Origin: Yponomeuta sedellus | Taxonomy: Eukaryota; Arthropoda; Insecta; Lepidoptera; Yponomeutidae | Reading direction: 5' to 3' | Length of the DNA: 64,000 nucleotides | Assembly (NCBI GenBank): GCA_934045075.1 | Contig: OW203747.1 | Location: 9,010,357-9,074,356, forward strand | Part shown: piece after piece, positions 1-11,947 of the stretch | How positions within the stretch are numbered: the first letter of the stretch is position 1 | Layout: the number at the start of each line of letters is the position of its first letter | The notes under the pieces: generated by a model | Database searches by the model: none | Told to the model about the DNA's origin: nothing | What the model saw: the letters and a program-made list of their open reading frames with translations, nothing else | Translations under genes and position numbers: made by a program

Positions 1-300
1 AGCCATTTGACGCCCACTGCAGGACATAGACCTCCCTCATGGTTTTCCAAGCTTCACGGTCTTGCGCCGCGCGACTCCCCGCCACCGTAACCAGGTCATC
101 ATACCATCTGGTGGAGGGCCTGCCCACGCTGCGGCGCCCGGTCCGTGGTCACCAGGTCAGAAGTAGCGAATATTTAATAATAATAATAATACCCTTCACA
201 CAACTCAATCATTTTTCCTGTTCCGGTTGGTGGGTAAAGTTGGGGGCGGCGGTACACTCTGCTATGGTAACCAGACAAGAAATACACCCAGACTGAGGCC
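1..300. repeat. dispersed repeat fragment at the left edge
   Basis: Bases 1-160 contain the motif CCCACTGCAGGACATAGAC, which resembles the ends of the foldback element at 57.6-57.8 kb (CCACTGCCGGACATAGCCCT). The stretch is GC-richer than its surroundings and has no splice sites or credible protein, so I read it as a truncated dispersed repeat cut by the window edge. Confidence 0.4.
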
Positions 301-482
301 ATTTGCGCTGATCTAGTACGGCGGCCTCCTACTTAATTACCGAATTACCTACTTAAAATTCCTACTTAAATTCTCTAATTACAATTCAATGCAATCACGA
401 TCACTATCGCGTTTTGCGCTCAGTATTGCCCAGTGTAATGCAGGATTCGGTCTTTGGACGTGGTAGCACCACGGGGGCGGTA

Positions 483-562
483 ATTGCTAATGTCACATGA
501 AAAAAAGTGCTGTACAGAACCCTTGTACGCGAGTCTTACTCGCACTCGACCGGCCCTAAAAC
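483..562 (-). repeat. relic of the tCCGGCCaagtgcgagtc element
   Basis: The run GTACGCGAGTCTTACTCGC followed by ACTCGACCGGCC is a degraded reverse copy of one end of the element found twice at 37.7-39.3 kb. Between about 300 and 870 I see nothing else that can be supported. Confidence 0.4.
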
Positions 563-869
563 CACTGATCAAAAACTCACGTCGAACATCCCATTAATGG
601 TTTTCTAGGTCAAACGCTCAAAAATAATAGTATAACGCTTCGACTCGAAGCTATCAAAAGTCGTCTTGTCAGAGTTTTGTCACTCCACATTTTGACTGAT
701 AGAATTATTCAAATAGTGAACGGCCAAATATGAATTTTCGAAGAGGTCTCAAGATGGATCTTCTTCCTTTTTTGGACCCCCACAAATAATCTTCGGCTGA
801 CCTCCATTCAAATGATGAAGATTTTTCTAAAATTATACTCTCAGTATAATTTTAGAAAAATCAACATCA

Positions 870-1195
870 AACCATGTATGTCCCTACTGCTAGAGCACGG
901 GTGTCTTCCTGCATCGCAGAGGCCATACTCCACCACGGGGGCCAAGTCCGTGTTGAAGGTTTGTAAGACAGTGGCGGGCCTTCCTGCTAAAAGTTATCAA
1001 GCCACCCATAAGGCCTTTAACATGGCTTAACGACTGCCATTACACGACAGCGGGCACCAACGCCTCAGAAAAATGCCACTATAAAGGTGTAATCACGGGA
1101 CGGTCACCTATCCTGCACCTGACCGCGCCTGTTGTCGCTTAACTTATGTGATTGATTCCAATCTCTGGGTTTTGCTATGTCACGCGCGCCTAGAT
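870..1195 (-). repeat. 5S-like SINE copy
   Basis: Near full-length but diverged copy of the dispersed SINE that occurs in full at 31.3, 47.0 and 62.5 kb. Its head, read on the minus strand, includes a GGCGCGGTCAGG and GGTGACCGTCCCGTGA segment resembling the internal promoter region of 5S rRNA. Confidence 0.7.
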
Positions 1196-1362
1196 AAATC
1201 ATAAGATTAAAAAAGTAACCACTAATTAAACTTTAATAGTGCCATTTATAAAAACACTATTCCTCTAAAATACTCCTCAAAGGCAGCTTAAATAGGTAAT
1301 CTGTGGTTACGTTTTTCCTTTCTCTGGCATATTCATGGCTCTACCTTAAACGTAGCTACCTA

Positions 1363-1604
1363 CAGTCTATTTAACCTTACTTGTCTAATTTAGTAAACAA
1401 GATTCTAACCTCAAAATTTTTATTTGATGCCAAAACTACATATTTTCTTGCAAGCTCATGAACTTTGTTTATAAAATTGAGTGTGTTATCTAAAATAGTA
1501 TCAGGGTACTTCACTTATGGGATTATAATAGTATTCGACTAAAAAGTCTACTTTACTGGTAGAATCTTGTTTACTAAAGTGGACAAGGCTAAGGATAAAC
1601 AGTC
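1363..1604. repeat. MITE with CAGTCTATTT... inverted ends
   Basis: Left end CTTGTCTAATTTAGTAAACA is repeated in inverted form at the right end as TTGTTTACTAAAGTGGACAAG. Other copies lie at 23.25-23.50 kb and 63.45-63.70 kb, and a truncated one ends the left duplication copy at 17.94 kb. There is no coding capacity, as expected of a non-autonomous DNA transposon. Confidence 0.7.
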
Positions 1605-1827
1605 CACAGCATGTAGGGCGTAAAAACTAATCAATTATAAAATCTCGAGCAGGTGGCATTTTAATCTTTCACGGACCGTTTTCAGATAATCGATTTGTCT
1701 CATCAATATAGCTCGACTTACTTTTCAATCTTGCTCTTGACAATCGAAGCACAGTCATTCTCGACGTACTTCACCGGGAAAACGAATGTCCTTAGTGTTA
1801 AAATATGTTTGAAAAGATCTGAGCAAA

Positions 1828-3775
1828 ATGTTGAAAGCTGTACTTGTATTATTTGTGCCAACTTTATTTGTTTCGTGTCTCGGAAAACCTGCTGCAGATA
1901 CCGGCGTAAGCTCAACAAGTATTAGGCTAACTTAGTCATATCCTAAGATGAAGCCATTGGCCATTTTAGCTCTTTGTGGATTATGGATGTTGACGTCGGT
2001 ACTTCAGCATCGAAGTTCATTCTTATTTTCGTCGCTGGTTGTTCGTATTTATACATCCCTAATCTCTCTTCAAAATAAAATATACCAACTAGACTTTTTT
2101 GGTAGTAATCGTAGGTACCATAAGAAATCGATGGCCAAAGATGTCAAACTAAATAATCTTATACGATCGCTTAAAATACCACCCAATAATCTTTGAAGTA
2201 ACTATCACCGTAAAGCAAATTAAATACTTATGTTTAAAAATAACGTTAAGTTTCTTTAGTTACAGAATGTTAACGTAACAGTTTTTAGTGATGTCACTCA
2301 AAGATCAATATTATCAGAAGACTTTAAACCTTTTGAAGGAAATTCATCGACAAATGCAGTAGAAGACCCAGCAAACGCTGCAGAAAGTAGAAATGCAACC
2401 ATTGACACTCTTGTTACCCCAGCTGAAGATGGCAAGTTAGGATACGACAATATTACCAAAGTTGGTGAAGAAGCAAATTTAAATACAACAGGAAATATTG
2501 AAAAGGTAAATGGGAACAATAATGCTGCTGATGAAGAAAAAGAAGAAGACGAAACCAGGAATATAAAGAAAAATAGAAAAGGAAAAGCAGATGAAAGGAG
2601 TCAAAAAAGGGAAGCAGATCAAACAAAACTAGATATAGGCCAAAAAGAGCCCAATACACGTCGACTAATATTAGGCATCTCGTTGGACAGTGAACAAAAA
2701 ACTCTTCATGATGAAATCCGTAGATCTAATGATGGATCATTGCTTGAGCCGGAACCAAATTTTGATGAAAGTTTCTCAACTCAGACAGGAAATACGGAAG
2801 AAAATAGAGCTGAATTATTAAAATCAGATCATAGTAGTGGAACTAAGCAATCTGAAGTAAAGGGCGATGTTCAATTTTCTAGAAGCAGTAAAGTCGACGC
2901 AGTACAAAAAAACATTTTGGAAGATTCCATTCATGACACGACGGCATCATCAGAAACTCGTAATGAACAACCTACCACGATAGAATTACAAATCATACCG
3001 GAACTTCGAACTGCTAAGAACTCGGAATCTTCAGCAGAAAATTTGGAAGGTTCTGGAAAGTCAGAAAATGTTGGAAATTTAGACGCAGTTCACTCCACTC
3101 CCAAAATAAATAAGGAAGACAGTGCCAGAAATGACGCTCAAAGCGATGTGAAATTATATACAGATGCTACAGAACAAAGTAGCAAAAAAATAGAAGAAAC
3201 CAATGCTGGTAAAGGAACAACTGCCAACGCTGAGTTTTCAAACGATAAAGCACTGGAGCTTACGCCTGAGCTGAAATCTGGACAAGAATCTAATATAGAA
3301 GAGGTTGTTGAAGAAACAGATTCTAATGGAGTAACTAAGAGTATGATAGCTAAGGATACGCACAAGGGAGAAGTGGATAGCAAGAATGGTTTGTACGTGG
3401 AAGCCGAGACGGAGACGGAAACGCAGACGGAGGTCGCCAAAAAAGCATTCTCACATGCAGGTATGTAACAAAATTATTGTTGTACCTATTTCAGGTTACA
3501 TCGTATTATCACCTATTATTATATCAAACAGCACAATATTTCTTTGCATTCTACTCAAACTGTAATTTCTCAGTAAAATACAAAAAGCCGTGACAAGGCC
3601 GCCATTTGTACTATATTCAAATTCAGATTCCTTTATTGCCATAATCATGTGTTATTTTACAGTTCTTATATGTAATTTAAGAGGTACATGACACTCTGCA
3701 AGGGCACTGCAATATAACTTAATTTAATTTAACTTAATAAGCGAGCAATTATGCTCGCTTATAACTATCTATTAC

Positions 3776-3849
<74 letters not shown>

Positions 3850-6509
3850 TTATATATATATATATATATTTTCTTTTCAATTGTCTAGTTTAACATTTAT
3901 CATTGAAAAGTTCTTGAAGAGAATAGTAATTTGTTTTTTTATATAATTTTTGTTATTGTAATTTCTGTGTACAATAAAAATATTCTATCTATCTAAATGT
4001 TCGGCTACCGACTGTAGATTACTCGCATTAACTTTAATCAGTTGTCATATCATATTGATGTAAATGTAAAATCTGTTGATGGAGTCACACAGTCATACGC
4101 AGAAAGAGCCACAGCATTGATTAGTCCCTACTTCCACTACTCCTACTCTACTAAATTAGTTATGTTAGATGACTAAAACGTAGGTAAAGATATTATTCAA
4201 AAATCCATAAGTTCCATCCAAAAATCCACAAAGTTCCATTCAAAAATCCAGAAAACCATTTGTCCAAATGTTTAAAAGTGTTTTTTTTTCTCTCCCATGT
4301 TCAACTCGGATTATTTGTATGAAAAAATTTACTTAGTATCTGGGAAACTAAATTTTTTTTATATGTTTATTTGTTGATACCAGCAAATTCTTATTAAAAA
4401 AAGCAAATTATTTGTTTATTGGTAAATATTTGTACATATTTTGTATTTGTGGTTTTTTCTGTTGTATAAAAAAGAATATTCTTATCTAATCTTCGGTCGG
4501 GCGTCGGTTTCTTAACACCCTTTATTCAGCCAACAATTACGTAACGTAAATAATAGGTTACAATGAAATTTTAGGTACCTACATACTAAATCCTATCGGA
4601 ATCCCGACGTTGGCGGTGCGGAATAAGTATGGAATTTGACAGTTAGGTATTATGACGACGACTAGGCGATTATTATGATTTCTTCATTTCACAAAATAAG
4701 TATAGTGTACAAAGGTAGGAATTATTGCGAATGGCATCATTTAACGAACACAACACATGGATACATAATTGAAATCGTTCAGGATTTGGTGCACGTAATA
4801 TTGAAGCTCTCGTGGCCTTGTCGAAGCGCGTGATTGGGACCAATCACTTGAGTTAAGCGGCAAAAGGCGCGGTAAGGTACAAGATGGGTGACCGTCCCGT
4901 GACTACCGCCAGTGGCATTTATTCCGAGCACTTCCGTGCTTCGCGAGGCTCGTTAAGACGTTGGTGCCGACTGTCATGTAATGGCAGTCGCTAAGCCATG
5001 TCAGAGACCTTATGGGCCTCTTGATAACTTCTGACAGTAAGGCCCGCCACTGTCTTAAATCCTCTACCAACCCGGACTTGGCCCTTGTGGTAGAGTAAGG
5101 CCTAACCTTCCTGCGATGCAGGAAGAGACCCGTGCCCCAGCAGTGTAGGCATACAAAGGGTTGATATGAAGTTGCCAACCCAACTTACCTTATACTTACA
5201 TATACCGGAAAAAACCACAAATACAAAATATTTACAAATACTTTTTGAATGAGTGAGTGAGCATCAGCATCCCGTGACTACCGCTAGTGGCACTGTTTTA
5301 CAATCCTCCATCAACCCGGACTTGGCCCCGTGGCGGAGTATGGCCTAACCTCCTGCGATGCAGGAAGAGACCCGTGCCCGAGCAGTCGGGGCATACAGAG
5401 GGCTGATATCGATATTGGAGCTATGTATATTGTGGCCATCTGAGAAATCAAACGAAAACCTGATACTCTAACTCGTGTTTTTCTCAGGTAGCCCTGCAGA
5501 CAAATCGAGAGTAGCCTCACCTTCGCACTCACCGCTCAGCTTTCCTACCACCGCTCCTGTTGCTATGCGTCGGTCCACTAGCACACTTCTCCCCTTAATC
5601 ATCACCAGAATACCCAACAGTGACATCATAACGCTGCCTCACGAAGTGGGCATCGCTGCCAGCTCTCTCGTCCCAAACAACCTCTCAAGACGAGGCGTCG
5701 ACTTCACAGACGGCTTAAATGCATCTGAAAATGGCTTCACTTTTGACGGCGAAGAGAAAACTGGCGAGATCGAAGTTAAGAGCACTGATCCATCAAACAA
5801 CAATGGTGGGTACGATTCACCAGAAAGTGTAATGGGAGAAAACGACTACAATGATGATTTCAAAAACTACAATATGAAGACCCACGTTAGATCCCCGGTA
5901 GCCAACTCCGATGTACTCCACTACAAACAGGAAATAGCAAGTCACTTAGCAAAGCAAGCTGGAGACGCATTAAATTTGGTGTCAGAAACATCTAGGCATG
6001 CTGCAGAAGAAACTTCAAACGACGATGAAGCGAGGTCCGCTGCGGAAGCGCCGATGAGAAACGATGCCAATTCCTATCCATTATCTTCAAAGCAAACATT
6101 TTTTTCCCCGATACCGGAACATTTCGAGGAGTCTTTACACTATCCAATAACTCAACAGCAAGCGAATCATGACACAAGTCCAGGAACATTCCAGGAATCT
6201 TCGCCGAGGAGATTTCTATCTGATGCTGATTTCTATCCAATGTCTCAAAACCCAACAAAACTAAGCCCGGGATATTTCGTGCCACGATATCCAAATTATA
6301 CACCGCAAGCAGAACCTGTTTTGCCGGCGGTGAATCACTATTTGCCGGAAGTGGAGTCATCTCTTAAGTCGGACTCTGCCTGGCCCAATACGTTGGTCAA
6401 TAGGCTAATTCAGGCTACTCTAGTGCACCAAAGCCGCTATCCTCAACAAAATCAATTTAGTCTTTTCTATCCCTACAATGTGTACTATCCTTCAACCCGT
6501 AGGTACTAA
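1828..6509 (+). CDS. secreted acidic low-complexity protein, three exons (764 aa)
   Basis: Exons: 1828-1905, 2266-3460, 5488-6509. Phases agree at both junctions (0 and 1) and every intron is GT-AG. Exon 1 begins MLKAVLVLFVPTLFVSCLG, a clear signal peptide, and the exon ends GKPAADTG. Residues 27-424 are almost entirely E, K, S, N, T, D and A, with N-glycosylation motifs such as NVT near residue 29. There are no predicted helices for membranes, and cysteine is almost absent. Residues 425-764 are richer in S, P, N and aromatics, and the end is FSLFYPYNVYYPSTRRY. I do not recognise a family. The protein is probably exported and disordered, for example in matrix, silk, cuticle or haemolymph, but this is inference from composition only. 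The start is chosen for the signal peptide and exon phase. A different first exon is possible. Intron 2 is full of repeats. Confidence 0.72.
3781..3866. repeat. (TA)n microsatellite
   Basis: Uninterrupted or nearly uninterrupted alternating TA across most of the interval. Confidence 0.95.
4802..5170 (+). repeat. 5S-like SINE copy
   Basis: Near full-length copy. The head reads GGCGCGGTAAGG then GATGGGTGACCGTCCCGTGA, followed by the family body. The end GTGCCCCAGCAGTGTAGGCA leads to AAGGGTTGATA, the usual tail of this family. Confidence 0.75.
5265..5412 (+). repeat. 5S-like SINE fragment
   Basis: Short piece of the same family, with the CCGTGACTACCGCTAGTGG segment joined to the 3-prime body. 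It lacks the middle and ends just ahead of exon 3 of the secreted-protein gene. Confidence 0.6.
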
Positions 6510-6614
6510 GTAGTAAAACATCCTGTGCTAATTTTTTATTGATTGGTAGGTAATTGATGGAGAACTTCCACTAAAAATGTATTTATGTAATCCAAGAGAC
6601 CGTGTTAGAAGATA

Positions 6615-6620
6615 AATAAA
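6615..6620 (+). terminator. polyadenylation signal of the secreted-protein gene
   Basis: AATAAA lies 106 bases after the TAA stop, which is a normal distance for an insect mRNA end. Confidence 0.6.
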
Positions 6621-7683
6621 CGTGTTAATTTTTTTCTATATGGCTAGATAAAAAAGTTAAAAAGTCACGTGATATAAATTAGGCTCAAAGTGCGACGTCA
6701 CAACTTGCACGTTAACTCCTTATAATGTATAAAGCGTTAATCAATATTTTATGATTATAATATTTCAAAATAAAATGAACAACTAAATCCAGTAAGCTTT
6801 TGATTAAAGTTTCTTCGGTTGTCTTCGGTCTTCTAGGGTATACGGCAATGTGCCGTCAATCCAAGTCAGACGCAAGTTCCTCGATGTGGATACTTTTGGA
6901 TTTTTCCACCTCATTCTCATAGATGGCGATAAATGCTAAACTTATAAGATAAGAGCGCGAAATATTTCCAAGAGATAGAAGCGCGTTAGACGGAGCTTAC
7001 GTACACGTTCATCTGGCGTCAGTCCATTCCATCAGTATGGTTAGACTGACGGTAGACTGATTGTCTAATGTCAGTGGACTGGGGCATTATTATGTAAGTA
7101 TCCACTGAGTTGAGTGACGTTGATTTTTACTTTTTTTTAAGCTACTCCGGCTGTCAAATGCATACATTTTTTGACACTTAGGAGTGGTTTAAATGCTTCA
7201 CTCGATAGAGTGGACTGCTACGTAATAGGAGGGCTGGTAGACCAGATTGACGCACATTCGAATATTTTGATGCTTTAGCAGTCTGGTATCAATAGGAACT
7301 TGATCAAGGTCACGGACTGAACTGACGCCAGACCACAAATTAGACAGGCGCCAGACTAAACGTGTAAACTCCGTCTGACTGCACTCACAGAACAAAATAC
7401 CCTAACAATAGACCTACACTGCACTTTTTTATAATCCGTTGTTATTCCCAGACACGGATGTAAAAGAAATTTACATCCGTGTTCCCAGATTGAAAAGTGC
7501 AGACAGAAAAGCGTGCGTGCAATCGTGCATGCAACGACATAAGAACGTTGATGAAGCGAAGGCAGGCAGGATCGTGGCAAGTGGCATTCCCTGGTATCCG
7601 CCTACCCTTTTGGGATACAGGCGTGAGGTTATGTAGGCCACGGATGCAAAAGAAAGATGTAGGCATGTATGTACTATGTAAAG

Positions 7684-8155
7684 CCCGCAGTACACATTGG
7701 CCCATGCTGGCCCACTATCCATTGCCAACTGTAGGCCACGATCACTTGCTGTTCCCACAATGGCGTGGCTCACTGCTGTCTGGAAAACCACTTGCGATGG
7801 ACGTGGAAGTAGTTGCGGCCGCAGCTATTTATTTATTTACTATTTATTTATTTTATTTATTTACAAGTATTACAGTTGTATGTACAACAAAAAAGTTATT
7901 AAAAAAAAGGCGCAAAATTACTAGCTCAGATTGATATAAGTCAAAAAACTTGAAAGTCAATTGACTGAACGATGGGCCACTGTAATCAGGGATGGGCCAC
8001 GCTACGCCACGATCCTTTGAAGTGTGCCCAAAAAACCGACAAACTGTCTGATTGCGCGCCACGATAAGCAATTGTCCGCCACTGCACACCATTACCCGAG
8101 TACACAATGGCCATGGCAACCAGTGGGCCATCATGGGCCAATGTGTACTGGCCGC
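7684..8155. repeat. MITE with GCAGTACACATTGGCCCAT inverted ends
   Basis: The left end CAGTACACATTGGCCCATG is mirrored at the right by ATGGGCCAATGTGTACTG. The interior has no protein signature. Only one copy is in the window. Confidence 0.6.
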
Positions 8156-8269
8156 TTAAGAATTAAAAATCTAGTGCTGCCAGATAGGGAATATTCCCTC
8201 TAAATTTGGAAAAAATGGAGATTGATGAATTTTGAGATTAATATTCTATCTTCAATGTAAAAAGGGTAC

Positions 8270-8450
8270 CGTGCCTCGCAAAACACGTAAAGCAATTGCT
8301 GCCGGCTGCCGTCGATAGATGGCAGTCGTTAAGCCAAGTTAAAGGCCTTAGGGCGGGTTGAAAACTTCTGACAGTAAGACCAGCCACTAGTCTTGCAAGC
8401 CTCTACCAATACGACTTTTGCCCCGTGGTGAAGTATGGCCTATACCTATC
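8270..8450 (+). repeat. 5S-like SINE fragment
   Basis: Body and 3-prime segment only, recognised by GGCAGTCGTTAAGCCAAGT and the GACAGTAAGaccagCCACT region. Confidence 0.6.
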
Positions 8451-8931
8451 CGTGCCTTCTTGCATTTTCATATAATTTTAATAGCACACACAGTTTTGCT
8501 ATACGCCAAGAACTGTGAAATCGACTTTCGAAGATGTCCAACACAATCTTCGAGAGTGTCGATTTCAGCTATGACGAGAATACAATATTGTTTGTTTTAT
8601 TTGAATTAAAAGTCCCCACTGGCCGATTTTTTTGAAAATGAAAAATTAAGTGTAGAGAACGGATGTCAATTTTTTGACATCCGTGGTGTAGAGGTTTTTC
8701 TTTTCGAAATAGCTATGTTTTTTTGGAGAGATTTTGCTCAAATCCATGAAGAAATTCTGAGGGCCATCCATCTGGTAACACAGAAACCACAGACTAAAAC
8801 AAGGAGACTGTCATAGTATTGTCATCAATCAATCTCTTCTCTGTGTCGAACTCGTCAAAGTTTGAGGTTACCTTATTACGGTATTGTCCATTTACCGTGA
8901 AATTAAGATATTGTTTTGTGGGAAAACAATC

Positions 8932-10617
8932 ATGGGGAAGAGATATAAGTGTGATTACTGCGACAAGTTAATGGTCTCATCGCCGTCCATAATAAAAACT
9001 CACAACAAGGGACTTGTACATCAAACTTTAGTGAAAGACCATTACCAACAGTTCAAAGGCAAGTCTTACCACTTTTGAAGCACAAACAATGGCTTGTTCT
9101 CTTTTTTTGTAAAGCTCCGGGACTTGTCAGCTCAAACAGATGATTAAATTTTCCAAATATCATGTTGCAGATATAGAAACTATACTTTTAGAGGAGATTG
9201 GGAAAAAGCCATGTCTGCGTAATACTACTGGCAGTTGTAAATTTGGAGCCATGTGCCGCTTTTCCCACTACACGAAGGACCAGCTCAAAGCTATGAGAGC
9301 ACAAGGTATATATTTTTTTAACTAATATTTCTAGAACTTGTGAATGGTTCAAACAGAACTGATGATGTTGTCTTACCTTATTGAGGGGATAGGGCTCATT
9401 GAAGGGGGAGGTCACTTCTCGTGGTTGGTTGCCGCAACTTAATTATGCATTATATCTTCATGCGATTGGTGCATGATAGAGTTTAATTCACTTCTTCATG
9501 GTTGTACCGTCATGATTTGTAAGTTTGTTATCTAGTTACTTCGATCTGGGCTTTCCGCACTTAGCCTCATAGTTGAGTAATTGTATGTAGCAAGCACTGA
9601 GGTATGTTAACACTTCAGATACTGGGGTTGAGATTTCCTTCACAGTTAGCAAGTGGTATTGCTACTGTAATTTCACAAATGTACATAACATAGAAGACAA
9701 AGTCAGTGGTACATTCCTAGGATGCGAACCCAATATCTCCCAACAGAGAAGCAGGTGGCCTACAACTCCACTACCACCACACTAAAACTTGTAACAATAG
9801 TCACACACAATAGGTTCTTAAATTTGTTCCTTAGCACGGGTTAGTGCATTAAAAATAATAATAGTGTAATCATGTGGGTACAGTGATATCGTTCCGATGT
9901 TAAACCTAACTGCAAAGTAGGTAGTCGGGGCTGTAAGTAATGCAATTTGCTTAAGTCAGATGTCGCTGCCTGTACGTAATACAGAGAATATTGTAAAGAG
10001 GTTCGAAATTTCACTGATGCCGTGAGTCGCCCATTGGCTCAATTGGTAGAGCGCTGGTACGGATAGCCAGAGGTTGCGGGTTCGAATCCCGGCATGGGTG
10101 AAATTTTTAGCCTCTAAATAGGTTTTTAAATAGTCACACACCCACCATGGAAGTGGCTGGGTTAAGCAATAGCCATAGCTGTAAAAGAAAGTCAATTGGT
10201 TCCACACTCTCTCAAGCTCATACTCCCTCTTAGAAAGAAGGCCTGTACTCGTCAGTGGGACGCATATGGGTTGTATTATTTTTCTATAAATATTTCTCAC
10301 ACTCGTATGTCTACCTTATTTCACTTTTGTGTTAAGACAGTAAATCTTTAATTCCAGTAATATCAAGAACTTTACACCAAACGGCAGGCCACCAGCCATC
10401 ATTCCAAGATCTTTATGATCGGCTTCAAAAGGAGAAAACTAGCCAGCCACAGAGCTCGAGCCACAGCACAATAATCTATGACAATAATGGTGTTACTTAC
10501 GCTCTACCCTGGAAATATAATCCTGCATTTGAAGTTTATGGGGACAATCTACCTCCAAGTTTGAAGAGGTTGAAATTACAGGACTTTGTAGATGCTGAGG
10601 TCTCAGAGTGGGGATGA
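8932..10617 (+). CDS. ZMAT5: U11/U12 small nuclear ribonucleoprotein 20 kDa (zinc finger matrin-type 5)
   Basis: Exons: 8932-9058, 9171-9305, 10358-10617, giving 173 aa against about 170 in mammals. It is a component of the U11/U12 di-snRNP, which recognises minor (U12-type) introns in the nucleus. The N-terminus MGKRYKCDYCDK starts a U1-C/matrin type C2H2 finger with C7, C10, H24 and H30. A CCCH finger follows with C57, C65, C71 and H75 (spacing C-X7-C-X5-C-X3-H, containing CRFSH). The tail carries ALPWKYNP, similar in position to the conserved PVGWPP stretch of the human protein. Intron 1 uses a GC donor (AAAG then GCAAGT). Without it the frame runs into a stop within six codons. Intron 2 contains a repeat with a tRNA-like core. 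Identification rests on family knowledge of the two fingers and the length. Confidence 0.93.
9059..9170 (+). other. ZMAT5: GC-AG intron of ZMAT5
   Basis: The donor is AG followed by GCAAGT, the strong consensus that GC donors need, and the acceptor is TGTTGCAG. The splice joins codon 43 as G plus AT, giving Asp, and leads directly into the CCCH finger. Confidence 0.8.
9815..10131 (+). repeat. repeat with tRNA-like core, copy 1
   Basis: Inside ZMAT5 intron 2. The tRNA-like core is at 10029-10100, with an A-box-like GGCTCAATTGGTAGAGCG and a B box GGGTTCGAATCCC. The core is preceded by AGGTTCGAAATTTCACTGAT and followed by AGCCTCTAAATAGGTTTTTA. A separate tail fragment (AGCACGGGTTAGTGCATTA) sits just upstream. 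Confidence 0.75.
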
Positions 10618-10878
10618 TATAGGTACACCAGGATCTCATGAAAATGGAGAAAATGAAAAGCCATTTGGGAAAAACTGTAAAGATCTTGGTTGTGGACAAC
10701 AGGTGTACTGCTATATTATTATGTATATTGCTTTTATGAAAAAAAAATACTCTCCAACTGAAATGAAATTGGTCCATCTAAAATGCCTTACTTTTGTTCC
10801 GCAATAGTGTTCAACTCAACTTTAAAGTTTTTTTTATTTCAAGTCATAACCACAGAACAATTAAACCAAGTCATAACA

Positions 10879-11090
10879 TATAGTGCGTTCACATTAACTT
10901 GACGCGTGAGAGAATTGGTAACAAGGACATAACATGTGAATTAGCTTTTGGACCTAATCGAAAGATGGTAAAACAAGCCCTCAATCCTTTTATTTTCCCC
11001 AAGGGAATGATTTCTTATTTAACATGGTAACAGTAAACATCTCAGTGCTACCAATTCTCTCACGCGTCAAGTTAATGCGAACGCAGTATA
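10879..11090. repeat. MITE with TATAGTGCGTTCACATTAAC inverted ends
   Basis: The ends TAGTGCGTTCACATTAACTT and AAGTTAATGCGAACGCAGTA are near-perfect inverted repeats. An equivalent copy lies at 18595-18810, at the same place in the right duplication copy. Confidence 0.75.
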
Positions 11091-11947
11091 GTTAACCCTT
11101 AAGTTTACCTACTAAACTGTGGTCAAGTGTTTATTTATTGTACAAGTGTATCATGTAAATAAAAAACTTCATGTAAAGTAACCAACTAAGAACTGTACCT
11201 TGTCAGACATTGATTTAACTTAATTACAACTTAAAGTTACATTAATTACTATGTACACATATTATTGTTCCCCGTTATTGAGATATCATAATTGAGACCA
11301 TTTACTATCTTTGATTAAGCACAATACATCCTTTTAATGTAATGACTCTATTTTTTATTTTTAAAATGCTTTTAAGTGCAAGAAATTATGTAACACAGAC
11401 AAAAAGTCTGAGCGAAACCTTACTCTTTAAATTCTACACTTTTTTGACAAAGTATATACCTAGTCTTCCAATTAATAATCCTTAATATAATAATAGGATT
11501 TTTCGCAAAGTATCCAGGGTTTATAAACTCATACCGTCTTGGACTTAGTAAATGTGATGAAAACAAGGACCCATTAATAAAAAAATTAACAATTTATTTA
11601 ATCAACTTTATTATTTAAAATGTAAACTAGTCTGGGCGATACCTTCGTCAGTAACGAAATTAATTCGTAATATTCAGATTCTGGCGGTACTGTAGCTCTG
11701 ATAAAATGCTGTAAATAAAATATTTTGCTTTAAATAATATTGAGATTGTGTCCAAAGTTTCATGTAACGCTCAAAGCCTGGACAAAAAAGTATAGTACCT
11801 AATCGGAAATGAAAGTTAAGCTTCTGTACATTCACATTATCAACACAACTTTCTAATTCTGTGTCTTGCTTACGTATAAAAAAATAAAAACTGCCGTAAT
11901 ACCTTTCTATATGTAGTTTCTACTGTTTTTTGCCAGGCCGTATGCCT

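Larger units (their letters stand above)
3461..5487 (+). other. intron 2 of the secreted-protein gene
   Basis: A repeat-filled intron. It holds a likely retroelement 3-prime tail around 3.6-4.0 kb, a long (TA)n run, a 5S-like SINE at 4.8-5.17 kb and a second SINE fragment at 5.27-5.41 kb. I see no exon-like segment with splice borders in it. Confidence 0.6.
6621..8931. other. intergenic region, repeats only
   Basis: No coding exon can be supported. About 7.11-7.25 kb matches 63.33-63.44 kb in reverse orientation. About 7.57-7.64 kb is a reverse fragment of the repeat at 32.6 kb. A large MITE fills 7.68-8.16 kb and a 5S-like SINE fragment lies at 8.27-8.45 kb. Two small hairpins (around 7.45-7.48 and 8.66-8.69 kb) are built from ACGGATGT arms. 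Confidence 0.6.

Noticed and set aside
3138..3440. Minus-strand ORF of 100 codons
   Set aside because: It is the antisense shadow of the acidic exon of the secreted-protein gene. Acidic codons read backwards give long open frames.
10029..10100. Functional tRNA gene
   Set aside because: A and B boxes and a cloverleaf-like fold are present, but position 33 is not T. The same sequence with the same non-tRNA flanks recurs twelve times, several copies with broken boxes. It is a repeat core.
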